Assembly (NCBI GenBank): GCA_036426205.1
Contig: CM071573.1
Span: 68,871,425-68,935,424 of the forward strand
Reading direction: 5' to 3'
Length of the DNA stretch: 64,000 bases
From: Ascaphus truei
Lineage: Eukaryota > Chordata > Amphibia > Anura > Ascaphidae
Part shown: positions 12,991-23,794 of the stretch, in pieces
Numbering within the stretch: position 1 is the stretch's first letter
How the letters are laid out: every line of letters begins with the position of its first letter
Made by a program: the position numbers and the translations under genes
Notes under the pieces: generated by a model
What the model was told of the DNA's origin: nothing
Databases searched by the model: none
Seen by the model: only the letters and a program-made list of their open reading frames with translations

Positions 12991-13317
12991 CCAGAAGCAG
13001 GAGAAACCTACAGGAGATCCATGATGGGGGGAATGTTGCTTTTGTAAGCTGCTGTCATGCCCATGAATTATTAATGGCTGACACGTTACATGTTCCCTCC
13101 GCCCTATTTACTTGTTCTGGCTATTTCCCTAGGATTTAATCTTCTTTGCACTTGACTGGAGTTTGATTATGGAATTGGCTACATTTCCTTTCTCCACGCC
13201 AATGGCTCTTTGCACTAAATACTTCGGAATAATATTTGTAATATGCTTATCTTCCATAGCGTATCCATTACTTGGGTTATATGAGTATTAGTGTCTGCTT
13301 GTACTTTCTATCGTGTG

Positions 13318-13342
13318 CACATGCACACACATGCACACACAT

Positions 13343-13378
<36 letters not shown>
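13318..13378. repeat. (CA)n microsatellite
   Basis: ACATGCACAC repeats run into (AC)n, directly left of the 22-bp minisatellite. Confidence 0.95.
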
Positions 13379-13382
<4 letters not shown>

Positions 13383-13505
13383 GCACAGACACAAGCAGAG
13401 ACGCGCACAGACACAAGCAGAGACGCGCACAGACACAAGCAGAGACGCGCACAGACACAAGCAGGGACACACGCACAGACACAAGCAGGGACACACGCAC
13501 GTGCA
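13379..13505. repeat. 22-bp minisatellite
   Basis: The unit is GCGCACAGACACAAGCAGAG plus AC, repeated about 5.5 times. The last copies change to a GGGACACAC variant. The unit looks derived from the adjoining CA repeat by point change and tandem expansion. It creates long false ORFs on both strands. Confidence 0.95.
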
Positions 13506-14170
13506 CACACAAATATACAAGCAGACAATAACATACACACCCCAGGTATGAAATTGGGATGTCATATATTTTTAAATCTTTATTTATGTTACATTTTCAA
13601 TCTTTTTCTTTTCTTGTCATACTCACATGGGAATTGGTGTTACATGTCGCAGATTGCTAGTGATCTTCTACAGGATTTGCCCCCGGTCACAAAGCTTTTT
13701 AAGAAGAAAATCTTTGCCCTCTTCCTCGATAGCCAAGAGGCTGCTTCCGGCTCAGAGCCAATCTGCCACTTCTGCATCCCAGTTACTCATTGGCTTGCTG
13801 GTAGCTTTCTGTTGGTGGCCATTTTACAATCTTAATTGTGTCCTTACACTCTGGGTTTAATGTTTCCTGAATATGTGAATATCTCGTATCTCCTGAAGGG
13901 TCTCTGTGATAAGACGGTGCTGATAGAGAGAGACGGGTGAGGGTGAGCGAGATTGACGGACGTTAAACAGTCACTTGGTCTTGCTGAACAAGGTTGCTTT
14001 CCATAATGTTGTATTAGCATTAATTATCTTCAACTTTCTGAGATTTAGACGTTCTTTCTTATTATTGCATCTTACTACAACGTGTAGCATCCCATTAGAT
14101 TCTACTGTAAAGAAGGCTCTGGTTGGCGGATGTCCCAAGGTTCAGCAAAGTATCCGTCCACTCCTCCTCC
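13506..14170. other. No gene seen
   Basis: Non-coding. The open frame running out of the minisatellite to 13835 has no recognisable domain. Confidence 0.45.
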
Positions 14171-14173
14171 TAA

Positions 14174-14543
14174 GGCCTCGGCCATGTTCCTTGCTTGCTG
14201 GCGGAAGCGCGCTGACGCGCGCTCCCGCTCAGCACTGAGCCCCTACAGCCGCAATTAGAGCGGCTTTAGTAGGGGCTCGCCTACGCTTCCGCGCGTTTGC
14301 GGAAGCGCAGGTCTTAGGGGAATTTAAAATTCCCCCGCTTGCCGGCGAGACAGGCCGGTCACGTGAGCGGTTCGCCCAATGAGGGCAAACCAGCTCCGTG
14401 ACGTCACTGGCACGCCCCCGGCCAGTGACGCGCCCGCCCCCAGCTGGCCCGCTGACGGCCCGCTGACAGCGCGTGCGGTAAGCCAGGGAAAGCACCCGCT
14501 TTCCCTGCGCCTCAGCACGCCAGCAGGGAGCATGGCCGAGGCC
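14174..14543. mobile_element. Harbinger-like MITE with perfect 13-bp+ inverted termini
   Basis: The element reads TAAGGCCTCGGCCATG on the left and its exact inverse CATGGCCGAGGCCTTA on the right. Depending on where the TWA target is placed, the flanks are TAA and TTA. The interior carries the same CACGTGAGCGGTTCGCCC hairpin as the 5997 element. Very high GC and CpG content. Confidence 0.85.
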
Positions 14544-14546
14544 TTA

Positions 14547-15264
14547 CTGTGCACCCCACAACTGGAACAGTCTGCCGGAGACTCTCACAACTGCCACCAA
14601 TCTAAGTTCTTTCAAAACAAAAACGGTCTCACATTTGAATCTGGTCTTTAACTGACAAACACACACACCAACCGACCGTGTGGAACCTGTGGTAAAATAT
14701 AACCGATGAAGAAAGTCCATTTATTGACACATTTTCAGAAAAGTCCTGCTTATACTTTCTTTTTGTATGATTTGAATGCCTGTTCCTTGTATTGCCTGTA
14801 TATGACTATTTAAGGTTGCAAGTATATACTGCAGAACATGTTTTTGTACACACAACTTAGTGAATAATGTATGGACCATATCTCCTGAAAAAAGGATTGC
14901 AAAGAACCCTCAGTACTTATCAGATAAACACATTTATTTAATATAGTATATACAGGAGTTTGCATCTTTTATGTAGTAAGTACTCTTCCTAAACATTCCT
15001 TAATGTATGTGGATGTAATCCGTTTTTAAAGCACCACCTAAAAGTAATTGTAAATGAGATATACACCAGTATGTTTCATGAAAAACAAGACCTGATGAGG
15101 TCTGTAGTGGAATTACTGCCTATATGGGTCATCTTTTCCATGTGGAGTTTGAGATGCAAACAATTGGTAGCAATACAAAGAGAGTAATTCTTGTTGAAGC
15201 TGAAAGTCCTTGTACATTAAGCAGGAGAGAGGCTGAGTGAATGTTTGTGTGTGGCAGGTTAGAG
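14547..15264. other. No gene seen
   Basis: AT-rich unique sequence with nothing recognisable. Confidence 0.45.
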
Positions 15265-15498
15265 CAGTGGTTTCCAACCTTTATTTGGTTAAGAAACCCT
15301 GTAATTATATTGTGAAATTCTGCAGAACCCTAACCCTCTCTAATAGCACGTCTGAGATCAGATGCATTGTAAGGAACCCCAACCCTCTCTAATGGCGCGT
15401 CTGAGATCAGATGCATTGTACAATTTTCAAATGACCTGAAAATTGCAGAGAACCCTTTAGGAATGAAGTTGCCTGGGAACCCCTGTTAAAAATCACTG
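15265..15498. mobile_element. hAT-type MITE
   Basis: It begins CAGTGGTTTCCAACC and ends AAAAATCACTG. It is flanked by ggttagag and tgttagac (6 of 8 match). It includes two tandem copies of a roughly 64-bp segment beginning aaccctctctaat. Confidence 0.75.
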
Positions 15499-15536
15499 TG
15501 TTAGACCTATGGGGGTTTTCCCCTGTCTTTAAAGCT

Positions 15537-15676
15537 AAGAAGGGTGTTTAGCCGTGTTGGTCCTTTCTTCCATGTAGTAACAAAGGAGGGAAAGGGAGTA
15601 GGTGGTATAAATACCTTTTTATTGGACCAACAAGCTTTCGATCCTCTCTGGGTCCTTCATTGGGAGTGGCAGAAAT
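15537..15676 (-). mobile_element. Penelope-like pLTR remnant (GAAAGCTT type)
   Basis: On the minus strand the order is CAATGAAGGACCC, ATCGAAAGCTTG, CAATAAAAAGGTATTTAT, CCTCCTTTGTTACTAC, GGACCAACACGGC. The same order occurs at 33312-33428 and 55755-55897. The GATGA-stem-GAAAGC layout resembles hammerhead-bearing Penelope-like terminal repeats known in amniotes and amphibians. Shared family membership is clear; the Penelope assignment is inference. Confidence 0.55.
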
Positions 15677-16150
15677 ACAAAAAAATATATATGTTTTTAG
15701 AGTGGTAATTGTATTACTTTAGGGCTTCAACTGGTTCATTTAGGTTCCTATACTCCCAGACCTGAGTCTGAAATCTTCAGCATAATGGGGGACACAGCAA
15801 GGAACAAAGGGAGTAATTACAGGAAATATTCCTCATTGAATATTCATTTTTGCAATATAATTTCGTGCTCAACAGATTGCTGCGTGATTACAACTGCATA
15901 TGCCTCACAAGAACAGACCCCCATCATGTTTTAACATAAATCTCCATCACGTTTTCTCTTGTAATTATCCTCCCATTCAGCGGCGGGGGGGTGGCGGGGG
16001 GATGTAGCGGTTTTTTTTACCTGATACACACTGACAATGATGATGCTAGATATCTGTGTTTTCCCCTTTTTCATATAGTTTTTTTCCGATAGCAGAAATA
16101 TTAGATGGTTGTATTTATTTAGGGAACGGTCTGCGGTTCAAATGTTGCCT
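15677..16150. other. No gene seen
   Basis: Unique non-coding sequence with a short G-rich run near 15983. Confidence 0.4.
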
Positions 16151-16274
16151 ATAAATATAAAAAAATAAGTGCGCGCGGTCCCAAAAGTTCTTCTATGTCC
16201 CAAACGGTGTGATTAAAAGTCTCTCTGCAGCTCCTCTCTCTCCCGTGATCAGCGGGGCAAACAACCGAATACAA

Positions 16275-16858
16275 GCATACATATAGCAGGGTGCAAAAAG
16301 AGAAGAGAAAACACACTATTAGTATAAATTTAAAAGTAATTAATATTTATAATATGCATGAAATAACACTTACATAAAAACGGATCACAGTGAATCCAAA
16401 CTGCACTGGGGGAGCTAGAAGGAGGGGTAGATGAGAGCGCTGTATTACCACTAATGCCAGATCCCATAAACCGCTTGATGTTCTGGTAACAACGTTCCTT
16501 AGGCTCCAATTTCCAAAATCCACCCCTACACCTCGCTCAAAATACACCACAGGGAAGTTACAAACACAGCTACCCGGAGGAACGTGATAACGCTGTCTCT
16601 CTGCTGCGTGTGACGTCACCTCTACGCGTTTCGCGTCATACGACTCTTTGTCAGGAGGTATGATTGACAGCATGGACGTCCAGTTAAAATACAAGAGTTC
16701 TGAACAAACCCACCAATCGGATGCATTCATTCTCCTAATACCATTATAATATTATAGCTTACCATACCTATTCAATCAGTGTTGGAACAACAATATCTAT
16801 TTAATGAAAATATGTGATCACCTAACTAATACATACTACACATGATATTAAATAAATA
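16275..16858 (-). repeat. Left inverted arm (pseudo-LTR) of the Penelope-like element
   Basis: Read on the minus strand, it matches 17972-18703 from tgtgtagtatgtattagtta through to ctatatgtatgc. The right arm has about 165 extra bp (18032-18195). Both arms keep a parallel 127-codon open frame, most likely because they are recent copies of each other. Confidence 0.9.
16618..16659 (-). ncRNA. Decayed hammerhead-ribozyme-like motif (left arm)
   Basis: On the minus strand: stem I strand ACCTC, core CTGACAA (consensus CTGANGA, so one critical G is lost), stem II AGAGTC-GTAT-GACGC with a mismatch, then GAAACGCGTA and the pairing GAGGT. Compared with the right arm, substitutions fall in the catalytic core and stem II, so self-cleavage should be impaired. 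Confidence 0.55.
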
Positions 16859-17049
16859 ACAATTAATATTAATGAACAGATGTCTCACCACTCATCTTAA
16901 TGATGGTGTTACTAAACTAATAACCCACAATTGTAACCTAACTCTATTTAGTGAATCTATTATATAAATGTGATCCCCTAGCCATATCCAACAAATGTAA
17001 ACATCTAAAATAACTCCTATATAATAAACCCTATGTAATAAACATAATA

Positions 17050-17382
17050 CAGGCATACCCCGGTTTAAGGACACTCACTTTAAGTACACTCGCGAGTAAG
17101 GACATATCACCCAATAGGCAAATGGCAGCTCACGCATGCGCCTGTCAGCACGTCCTGAACAGCAATACCGCCTCCCTACCTGTGCTGAAGCTGTGCACAA
17201 GCGGGGAGACTATAGAGCCTGTAACACATGCGTTATTTACATCAGTTATGCACGTATATGATGATTGCAGTACAGTACATGCATCGATAAGTGGGGAAAA
17301 AGTTAGTGCTTCACTTTAAGTACATTTTCGCTTTACATACATGCTCCGGTCCCATTGCATACGTTAATGCGGGGTATGCCTG
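17050..17382. mobile_element. Tigger/pogo-like MITE with TA duplication
   Basis: Termini are CAGGCATACCCCG and its exact inverse CGGGGTATGCCTG, flanked by TA on both sides (17048-17049 and 17383-17384). The CAGGCATACC start is characteristic of Tigger/pogo (Tc1-mariner superfamily) elements. No transposase remains. It sits inside the Penelope-like element and is therefore younger. Confidence 0.85.
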
Positions 17383-17570
17383 TAACATAAATGTATATAT
17401 AACCTGACAAAAATGTATAACCTGACAAAAAATGTGTAATATAGATAATCAATAGTAAATGATAAAAATTGCTAATTCACATACTGGTACATTATTCATA
17501 CACTTAATTGCATATTTAATACATTTTTAACATTTGATATACACTTTTCAAGGGAGTTATTGTAAAGTAA

Positions 17571-17975
17571 TTACTTTAAAAATGGGGCCAACTCTATCAA
17601 TTCATTGAGTCCACCCGGTGGCTTACTCCCTAACGTGTATATCCAATATTGTTCCCTGTGTAACAATTTTGTATCTCGAGCCCCCCTTCTAGGATCTCTT
17701 GGAACTACTTCTACACCTGTAAATTTAAGACTATTAGGTTGTCCTTGATGACAAGTCAAAAAATGTTGGGACAGATTATGAATCTTTTTCCCTTTTTCCA
17801 AATTGGATTCAGCATTTTTAATCCCATTAACATGTTCGCTGATTCTGATTTTCAGAGGCCTAATGGTCTTTCCCACATATCTTAGGTGACATGGACATGT
17901 AATGACATGTATTACAAATGATGTTACACAACTGATTAAAATGCGTGATATGATGTTCCTTATGATTTTTATCAC
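17571..17975 (-). pseudogene. Penelope-like element GIY-YIG endonuclease domain (fragment)
   Basis: This 134-residue open frame carries the C-terminal endonuclease of a Penelope-like retroelement. Visible motifs are TCPCHLRYVGKT (the YIG half, as YVG), LKIRISEHV with the conserved Arg, then HREQYWIYTL with the catalytic Glu, and PPGGLNE near the end. The first-motif Tyr appears to be His (FVIHVITC). In the intact element this domain nicks target DNA for target-primed reverse transcription. Here the RT that should precede it is absent, because the frame opens right at the repeat arm. It is a 5'-truncated remnant with no stop inside. The family call is secure; a function in this copy is unlikely. 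Confidence 0.85.
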
Positions 17976-18703
17976 TTATGTGTAGTATGTATTAGTTAGG
18001 TGATCACATATTTTCATGAAATAGAGTAAAGATATTACTGTGGTGCATTATTATTATTAGTTTTAGCAATATCATTGTAGGTTTAACTTTAAGATGAGAC
18101 GTTGGCATTCTAAATGTGTGTGGTAAATAATTTGTGTTAATGGTGTATTTCTATGTATATATATTGTAGGAGTACGTTCTATTGTTGTTCTAACACTGAT
18201 TGAATAGGTATGGTAACCTATAATGTTAGATTGCTATTAGGAGAATGAATGAATCCGATTGTTGGGTTTGTTCAGAACTCTTGTATTTTAACTGGACGTC
18301 CATGCTGTCAATCATACCTCCTGACGAAGCGTCGTATGACGCGAAACGCGTAGAGGTGATGTCACACGCAGCAGAGAGACAGCGTTATCACGTTCCTCCG
18401 GGTAGCTGTGTTTGTAACTTCCCTGTGGTGTATTTTGAGCGAGGTGCAGGGGTGGATTTTGGATATTGGAGCCTAAGGAACTTTGTTACCGGAACATCAA
18501 GCTGTTTTTGGGATCTGGCATTAGTGGTAATACAGCGCTCTCATCTACCCCTCCTTCGAGCTCCCCCAGTGCAGTTTGGATTCACTGTGATCTGTTTTTA
18601 TGTAAGTGTTATTTCATGCATATTATAAATATTAATTACTTTTAAATTGATACTAATAGTGTGTTTTCTCTTCTCTTTTTGCGCCCTGCTATATGTATGC
18701 CTA
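17972..18703 (+). repeat. Right inverted arm (pseudo-LTR) of the Penelope-like element
   Basis: Inverse partner of 16275-16858, with about 165 extra bp at 18032-18195 that either inserted here or was lost from the left arm. It holds the better-preserved hammerhead-like motif. Confidence 0.9.
18316..18357 (+). ncRNA. Hammerhead-ribozyme-like motif (right arm)
   Basis: Stem I ACCTC (18316-18320) pairs with GAGGT (18353-18357). The core CTGACGA is at 18321-18327. Stem II GCGTC-GTAT-GACGC is perfectly paired (18329-18342). GAAA is followed by the palindrome ACGCGT, which gives a 2-bp stem III in one molecule or a longer stem III in a dimer, and then the predicted cleavage base A18352. One extra A between the GA box and stem II departs from the textbook consensus. 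Hammerheads with minimal stem III are known from Penelope-like terminal repeats, which matches the context. Confidence 0.7.
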
Positions 18704-19537
18704 TAATAATAATTAGAATGATAATGTGTATGAGCGGCACTTCTTGAAATGTAAAAACCTGTTAAAATTGCAAAAACTCTTTCCACAAAATTTTTGAAAG
18801 ATTGTTTTTATTAACTTTTGTTCGCCAACACAGTCCATGGCACAGTACAACATGGCTGAAAGACATAGCAAACGGATTTACATCCATTTACACACAATAT
18901 CACGGTAGATGAGGACCCCTGTTTCAAAGAGCTTACAATCTAAAAGGTACAAAGGGGAGGCATTTATGATCTAAAAACTTATTTTTTTTTTTTAAATCTA
19001 TTCTAATTTTTTAACAGAAATAAGCTTGAATTAAAAAATGTAAGCAAAGGCAGGTAGGTACGTCTAGCTTGTAAATAAAAAGTAATAGGCCTACTCCTTT
19101 TTTATAATTAAAAAAAAAAAAATAAGAAAGCGTAACCCCTAAGGTGCGTCACTACATTATCCTTTGAAGGGAGAAGAGGAGTGCCTTTTCTTTTCAATAG
19201 TACAAGTAAGAGGGTTTTAGGTTTTAAACAGTCATATATGAAGTGAGAACACATACTGTAATTATTCACTGTTTCTGCCTCCTCTTCAGCTGACTCCAGA
19301 TTTCCATCTTGATTATGTTGAATAACTTGTAGAATATAGGCAATTGCAGATCAGACTGTACTGACAGCACAGCATCTCTTTAATATTCTCTATATTATTT
19401 CTGTCCTCACTCCCATTAAGTTAAATGAATACATAATATATATTTGCCCGCTTTAACCTTTTGAGTGCCAGAGAGTTCTCCTCTTCCGTTCAGACGTTGG
19501 GCTGAGATTTCCTCTTGAAAATGAACAAAAAGCCATA
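18704..19537. other. No gene seen; possible LINE/SINE tail scrap
   Basis: A short gagcttacaatctaaaagg string near 18929-18948 resembles the 3' region of the L2/SINE families seen elsewhere. Otherwise AT-rich unique sequence. Confidence 0.4.
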
Positions 19538-19545
19538 CTATACAG

Positions 19546-19816
19546 CAGGCGTCTCACGCCGTCTTCCAGGGCCATCAACAGGCTAGGATTTATGGATATC
19601 CCTGCTTCAGCACAGGTGGCTCAATTAGCTCCCCAGAACCAGCGCACCGGCAGTTAAGTACTCCACCATCACCTATATGTTTGACTGCGTGCACTACCTC
19701 CTTTCCATGACTCAATTAGTGACTCAGTCTTTGACTGAGCTACCTGTGCTGAGGCAGGGATATCACATACAATCTGGCCTGTTTTTGGCCCTTCAAGACT
19801 GTGTTGGAGACCCCTG
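19546..19816. mobile_element. Palindromic hAT-type MITE, copy 3
   Basis: It starts CAGGCGTCTCACGCC and ends GGAGACCCCTG. The flanks ctatacag (19538-19545) and ctgtacag (19817-19824) match at 7 of 8. The centre is longer than in other copies, with about 70 extra bp near 19640-19710. Confidence 0.85.
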
Positions 19817-19824
19817 CTGTACAG

Positions 19825-22099
19825 GTTACCAGCCCTCAGGACGTACAACATACATTCATGGACACTCGAGGTTCGTTTCTATCTAGCCCAAATAGAAATA
19901 CCGTTGTGTAGTTGTAAATACAGGGGAACAGTAGCTTTATACATATAGTGTAGCATGTAGCTCCAAGAGCACTCTTTATCTTGTCCCTATGATTGGGAGG
20001 AGTGAGGAGCGGGGGGGAGTAGATTTCACAGCGCAATGCCCTGTAATTGGCTGTGACAACCACAGGCCCAGTCTCCATCGAAAGGTTTGTGTAGCACATA
20101 TTTGAAGAGCAAGGATCCTATTTGCATATATTACTCTGGCTGTGCAACTGGGTCTGTCGTATTAAGGAGATAGGGGGAAAGTTCCATTTATGAGGCCAAT
20201 CTGTCAGCATGTGTTTGCTGTAAAAACAACCTGCAATGCAGCATGCTCTCTCTCTGTTGCAGATTACAAATGAGCTGTATGCCAAGTGATCTCTAAAATG
20301 GAATTTCTTTTTCTGTTGCAGTCCAGGGGCAGGGATAGAATTGTACACAGGAGCCCTACACCCGTGTCTCCCTGGTCACATACATCATTGGGTAATCCTC
20401 AAGTCGTTTTCAGTCTGAAGGAATACTAATGTATCGCGCGCACACACACGTTCTTTTTTGCTGAGACCCTTATAAAGCACACACGTTCTTTTTTGCTGAG
20501 ACCCTTATAAAGCAGCCTAAGCATGGCACACGGTGGCTGCAATAGTATTTAATTGAACTGATGTGATCGCGCTCCCCTGATTCAAACTCTTTCATCGTTT
20601 TACAGTCCGTGTCTTTACTCACTGAGCCACGCCTTCCACAAAATTGGCATTCTATAGATTATTCCATGATATCTTTATGTTTCAAATGTACACACACAAA
20701 GATTAATACTGCTAAACATAAAGGGCAATTTCTACTAAGCAGTGCTATTCCAGAAGACATCTTCCGTGGCCGGAGGTAACCTTAAAGCATATTTACTTTA
20801 ACGGCCCATCTGGTGTCTTCTGGCGCTAGGAGGTATCTTGCAGAATAGCACCTCCTAAGCTATTAAATAAAGATACACTTGCCTTGCACTCCTTCTGTGA
20901 GAATGGCGTATAATCGTCTATTGGTGCAGAATCCCCTCCAAACCGTCACCTGCATGAATCCAAATAGAAAAATAAGTTGTTAGATGAACACATAATGTTA
21001 AGGTCAACGCAGAACATTTATTGGTGAAACAAGATCACATCCACAACTTTTCGTGATACAAACAACCTCTTCTTGCACCGGAAACGTTGTGCGCCTGGTC
21101 TCATTTCGGTCTGTTTGAGATTTTTGGCAACTTGCTTTAGGGTTCAACTAAACTCCATAGAGTAATAAGTTATTAGGAATGGGGTTGGGATCAAAGCTGG
21201 GAGTGGATAAATGTGTTTATTTTTTATACCACCTTTCTTTAGTGAAAGATTTACTTATTTATTGTAGATTTTTTAGTTTTAAATTTTTATAAATTTGCTT
21301 CGGATCCATGTACTAACCCCCCCCCCCCCCCCCAAAAATGAGCTTCCATTGTTGTGTGTGGGAGAAAACGATCTTTTATGATGTTATTCTTCTCCAGTCC
21401 CTTCAGGCTCTGCTTTGTTGCACAATCTTGTCTTTATCTTCCTTCTGCTCTGTGACACAGAGGAAGAATACTTATTTGTGCTGCTCCAAAGCTGGAATGA
21501 CATATGGATTATTGATGAATCTCAATACACTGCAGCCTGTCCTCTGTGATGCATCAATCCTTAAGTCAACATTTCTGCTGTTTAAAGGACGAGCGTGCTG
21601 ATACTTTTCTTGCATGCTTCATTATGTTTAACCAAGTTGTTTGTTAAAAGGGGTTGCTTTACAGGCAGCTGTACCCGTGTAGGATTTTTGTGACCTCGGT
21701 AAAGTCCCTTTCTTTTCCTGTGCTCTTAGCAGTAGACATTAGACTGTAAGCTCTATAGAACAGGGATCAGCACAGGGTAGTCTGTGTTCTGCGCTGCATA
21801 AATTGCACTGAGATGTACAAAAGAACGTCATTCAAATAATCATTCAAAATAAAATATTATTAGCTCTTCAAAGCTACCATTTTGAAAGAGGTGTGACTGA
21901 CAGAAGCCTGAATGGTACTGCAATTACCTTTTTAAAATCCGTAAAGTACACCAAATCAAACTGACGTGTTTATTATGGCCTTGTATGCCTAATCGTAGCA
22001 CATTATGTATTTATCGCCTATTTTCTTTTATTGCTGGATGATGTAGTGTGTCAGGTTGAAACTCTCTCTGTAGCCAAGGTCTGTGGTGTTTAGTTAGAG
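19825..22099. other. No gene seen; L2/SINE tail scrap near 21745
   Basis: Non-coding. Positions 21745-21800 (gactgtaagctctatagaac) look like an L2-type or SINE 3' tail. There is a direct 30-bp duplication (cacacgttcttttttgctga) at about 20445-20510 and a C run at 21318-21334. Confidence 0.5.
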
Positions 22100-22206
22100 C
22101 AAGGGTGAGCAACTCCAGTGCTCCCAGTGCTCAAGGGCCACCAACAGGTCAGGTTTATATCCCTGCTTCAGCACAGGTGGCTAAGTCGAAGAGTTGACTA
22201 CCCCTG
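22100..22206. mobile_element. Palindromic hAT-type MITE, copy 4 (internally deleted)
   Basis: The left arm (caagggtgagcaactccagt) and the extreme right end (ttgactacccctg) remain, but most of the right arm is gone. No clear target duplication. Confidence 0.75.
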
Positions 22207-22384
22207 GTATATAGATACAAAGTATTATTATATGTAACACGCGGCATGCTCATTTTTGGGACTCAAATAGGTTTATTGAACAATAGAAAATATTATGGCG
22301 CTATTCTTTTAACTACAGGTAAAAAACAATACTCTAATAAGTAAATATTCTGCAGCCTAGGTGAATAAGGGGAATCTCTAGCCC

Positions 22385-23262
22385 CTAACAATGTGCAAGA
22401 GAAAAGGAAAAACACCCATGCGCATGAATAAGGAACTGATGCATGATCTGAAGCTGTAATGATATACCAAGTTTCCTAAGGGAATTAAATATGCAGTTGT
22501 AAACATATACAATTTATTTAAAAAAAGTACAAGTGAGCAACTCCTAACCAGGAGTCTTATACACAATTATTCCCAGGTCTTGATTAAGCTTAATCAACCC
22601 GCAATACACAGTTAATAGTATAAAATATACAACAAATAAATCCAATCGATGGACTTGGCTAAATGGAATTAAATGAAACCCACTAAGTTGTACAAAAGTG
22701 GTTAATTTTTCAAATGTCCTGGAAAATTAGTGGGTTTCATTTAATTCCAAGCCAAGTCCATCGATTGGTTTATTTGTTGTATTTTTATACTATTAAATGT
22801 GTATTGCGGGTTGATTAAGCTTAAATAGACCTGGGAATAATTGTGTATAAGACTCCTGGTTAGGAGTTGCTCAATTGTACTTATTGTATTTAAAAAAAAA
22901 AAGATTTGAATACAGAGATCGATAGAGAAGACTGGGAGGACATTTCGGAGGTAGCTGCAAAAACGTCAATACTTCCTAACCAAGATATCTGGTATTCGTT
23001 CCAGCTCTGGAGGTCCTTTTTTAGCCTCTCAAATAAGGGTGGATAGTTATGTTTGTATAGCAAATTATACTCCCTTGTTATTTGGATTCCTAAGTATTTG
23101 ATCTTTGTGGAGTTCCACCTATATTTAAAATTTATATATGTTTACAACTGCATATTTAATTCCTTTCGGAAACTTGGTACAGTATACCATTACAGCTTCA
23201 GATCATGCATCAGTTCCTTATTCATGCGCCAGGGTGTTTTTCCTTTTCTCAAATACGTGAAT
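22385..23262. repeat. Large inverted repeat of unknown family
   Basis: Inner arms at about 22505-22685 and 22730-22898 pair almost perfectly around a 50-bp spacer. Outer arms at 22385-22506 and 23135-23262 also pair, but the right side is split by about 235 bp carrying an L1-type reverse transcriptase scrap. Transcripts would fold into a long hairpin. Confidence 0.85.
22900..23130 (-). pseudogene. L1/Tx1-type reverse transcriptase fragment
   Basis: The minus-strand translation reads KIKYLGIQITREYNLLYKHN, then YPPLFERLKKDLQSW and NEYQISWLGSIDVF. This matches the segment after the RT palm in L1-clade LINEs (KYLGI..T......Y..NY.PL......DL..W......W.GRI). About 70 codons survive with no flanking RT motifs. 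It is inserted within the right outer arm of the inverted repeat. Confidence 0.75.
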
Positions 23263-23794
23263 GTCTGCAATCTGAGGAAGTCATCGCTTTCTGCGTTTCC
23301 AAGTCTGTACGTATAATTTTTTTTTTTAGCGCTACAGTAAGCTGACAGAAAGGTTTTGGAATTGGCTCAGTGCAACAGCTGCTAACGAGGGTGTTCTTCA
23401 GTCTACTCTGATACGGTTTGAGGTTTTCCCAACATATGTTCCCACCAATACACGGCAAAGCACAGCCACAAAGGCCTGGCTGCTGCAGACTGCTAGTTCT
23501 CTGCTCGATGCCAGATTTCTTCTTCACTGTGAGCGGAAAAGCTGGGCAGAATGACTTGATAAACATTTTAACACACAGAGGGGCAGCAAATCCACTTGTC
23601 TGTTCTAGTTGTACACTTTGCATTTCTCCGTGTTTATTCCTTTACTTTTAATGTAGATAACGGTGACAATGTATAGCAACACTTGATGGTACATTTATAT
23701 TTTCATTGTACAGTAATTGCCCCCAGACAGAGGAAAATGAGATGTTGGTCTAATAGTGCTTTTTATATTGCTGAATACTTTGCTGTATATAGTG

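Larger units (their letters stand above)
16150..18703 (-). mobile_element. Penelope-like retroelement with inverted terminal arms
   Basis: Two arms of nearly identical sequence lie in opposite orientation (about 16275-16858 and 17972-18703) around a centre with a GIY-YIG endonuclease ORF on the minus strand. Inverted or tandem pseudo-LTRs and a C-terminal GIY-YIG domain are hallmarks of Penelope-like elements. The reverse transcriptase is missing: the right arm abuts the start of the endonuclease. The left arm continues about 125 bp further out than the right. A Tigger-like MITE later entered the centre. Confidence 0.8.

Noticed and set aside
13272..13835. 187-codon open frame through the CA/minisatellite region
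   Set aside because: His/Thr/Gln-rich or Cys/Val-rich readings on both strands come from the tandem repeat; no domain or splice context.
15301..15330. Telomere-like aaccctaaccct
   Set aside because: Only two units, inside the hAT MITE; no TTAGGG array.
16347..18628. Matching 127-codon open frames in the two Penelope-like arms
   Set aside because: The frames run across the ribozyme-like motif and have no known domain. Their shared openness follows from the arms being near-identical copies.
21061..21095. Possible hammerhead motif around ccggaaacgttgtgcg
   Set aside because: Only the GAAACG box is present; no CTGANGA core and no convincing stem II.
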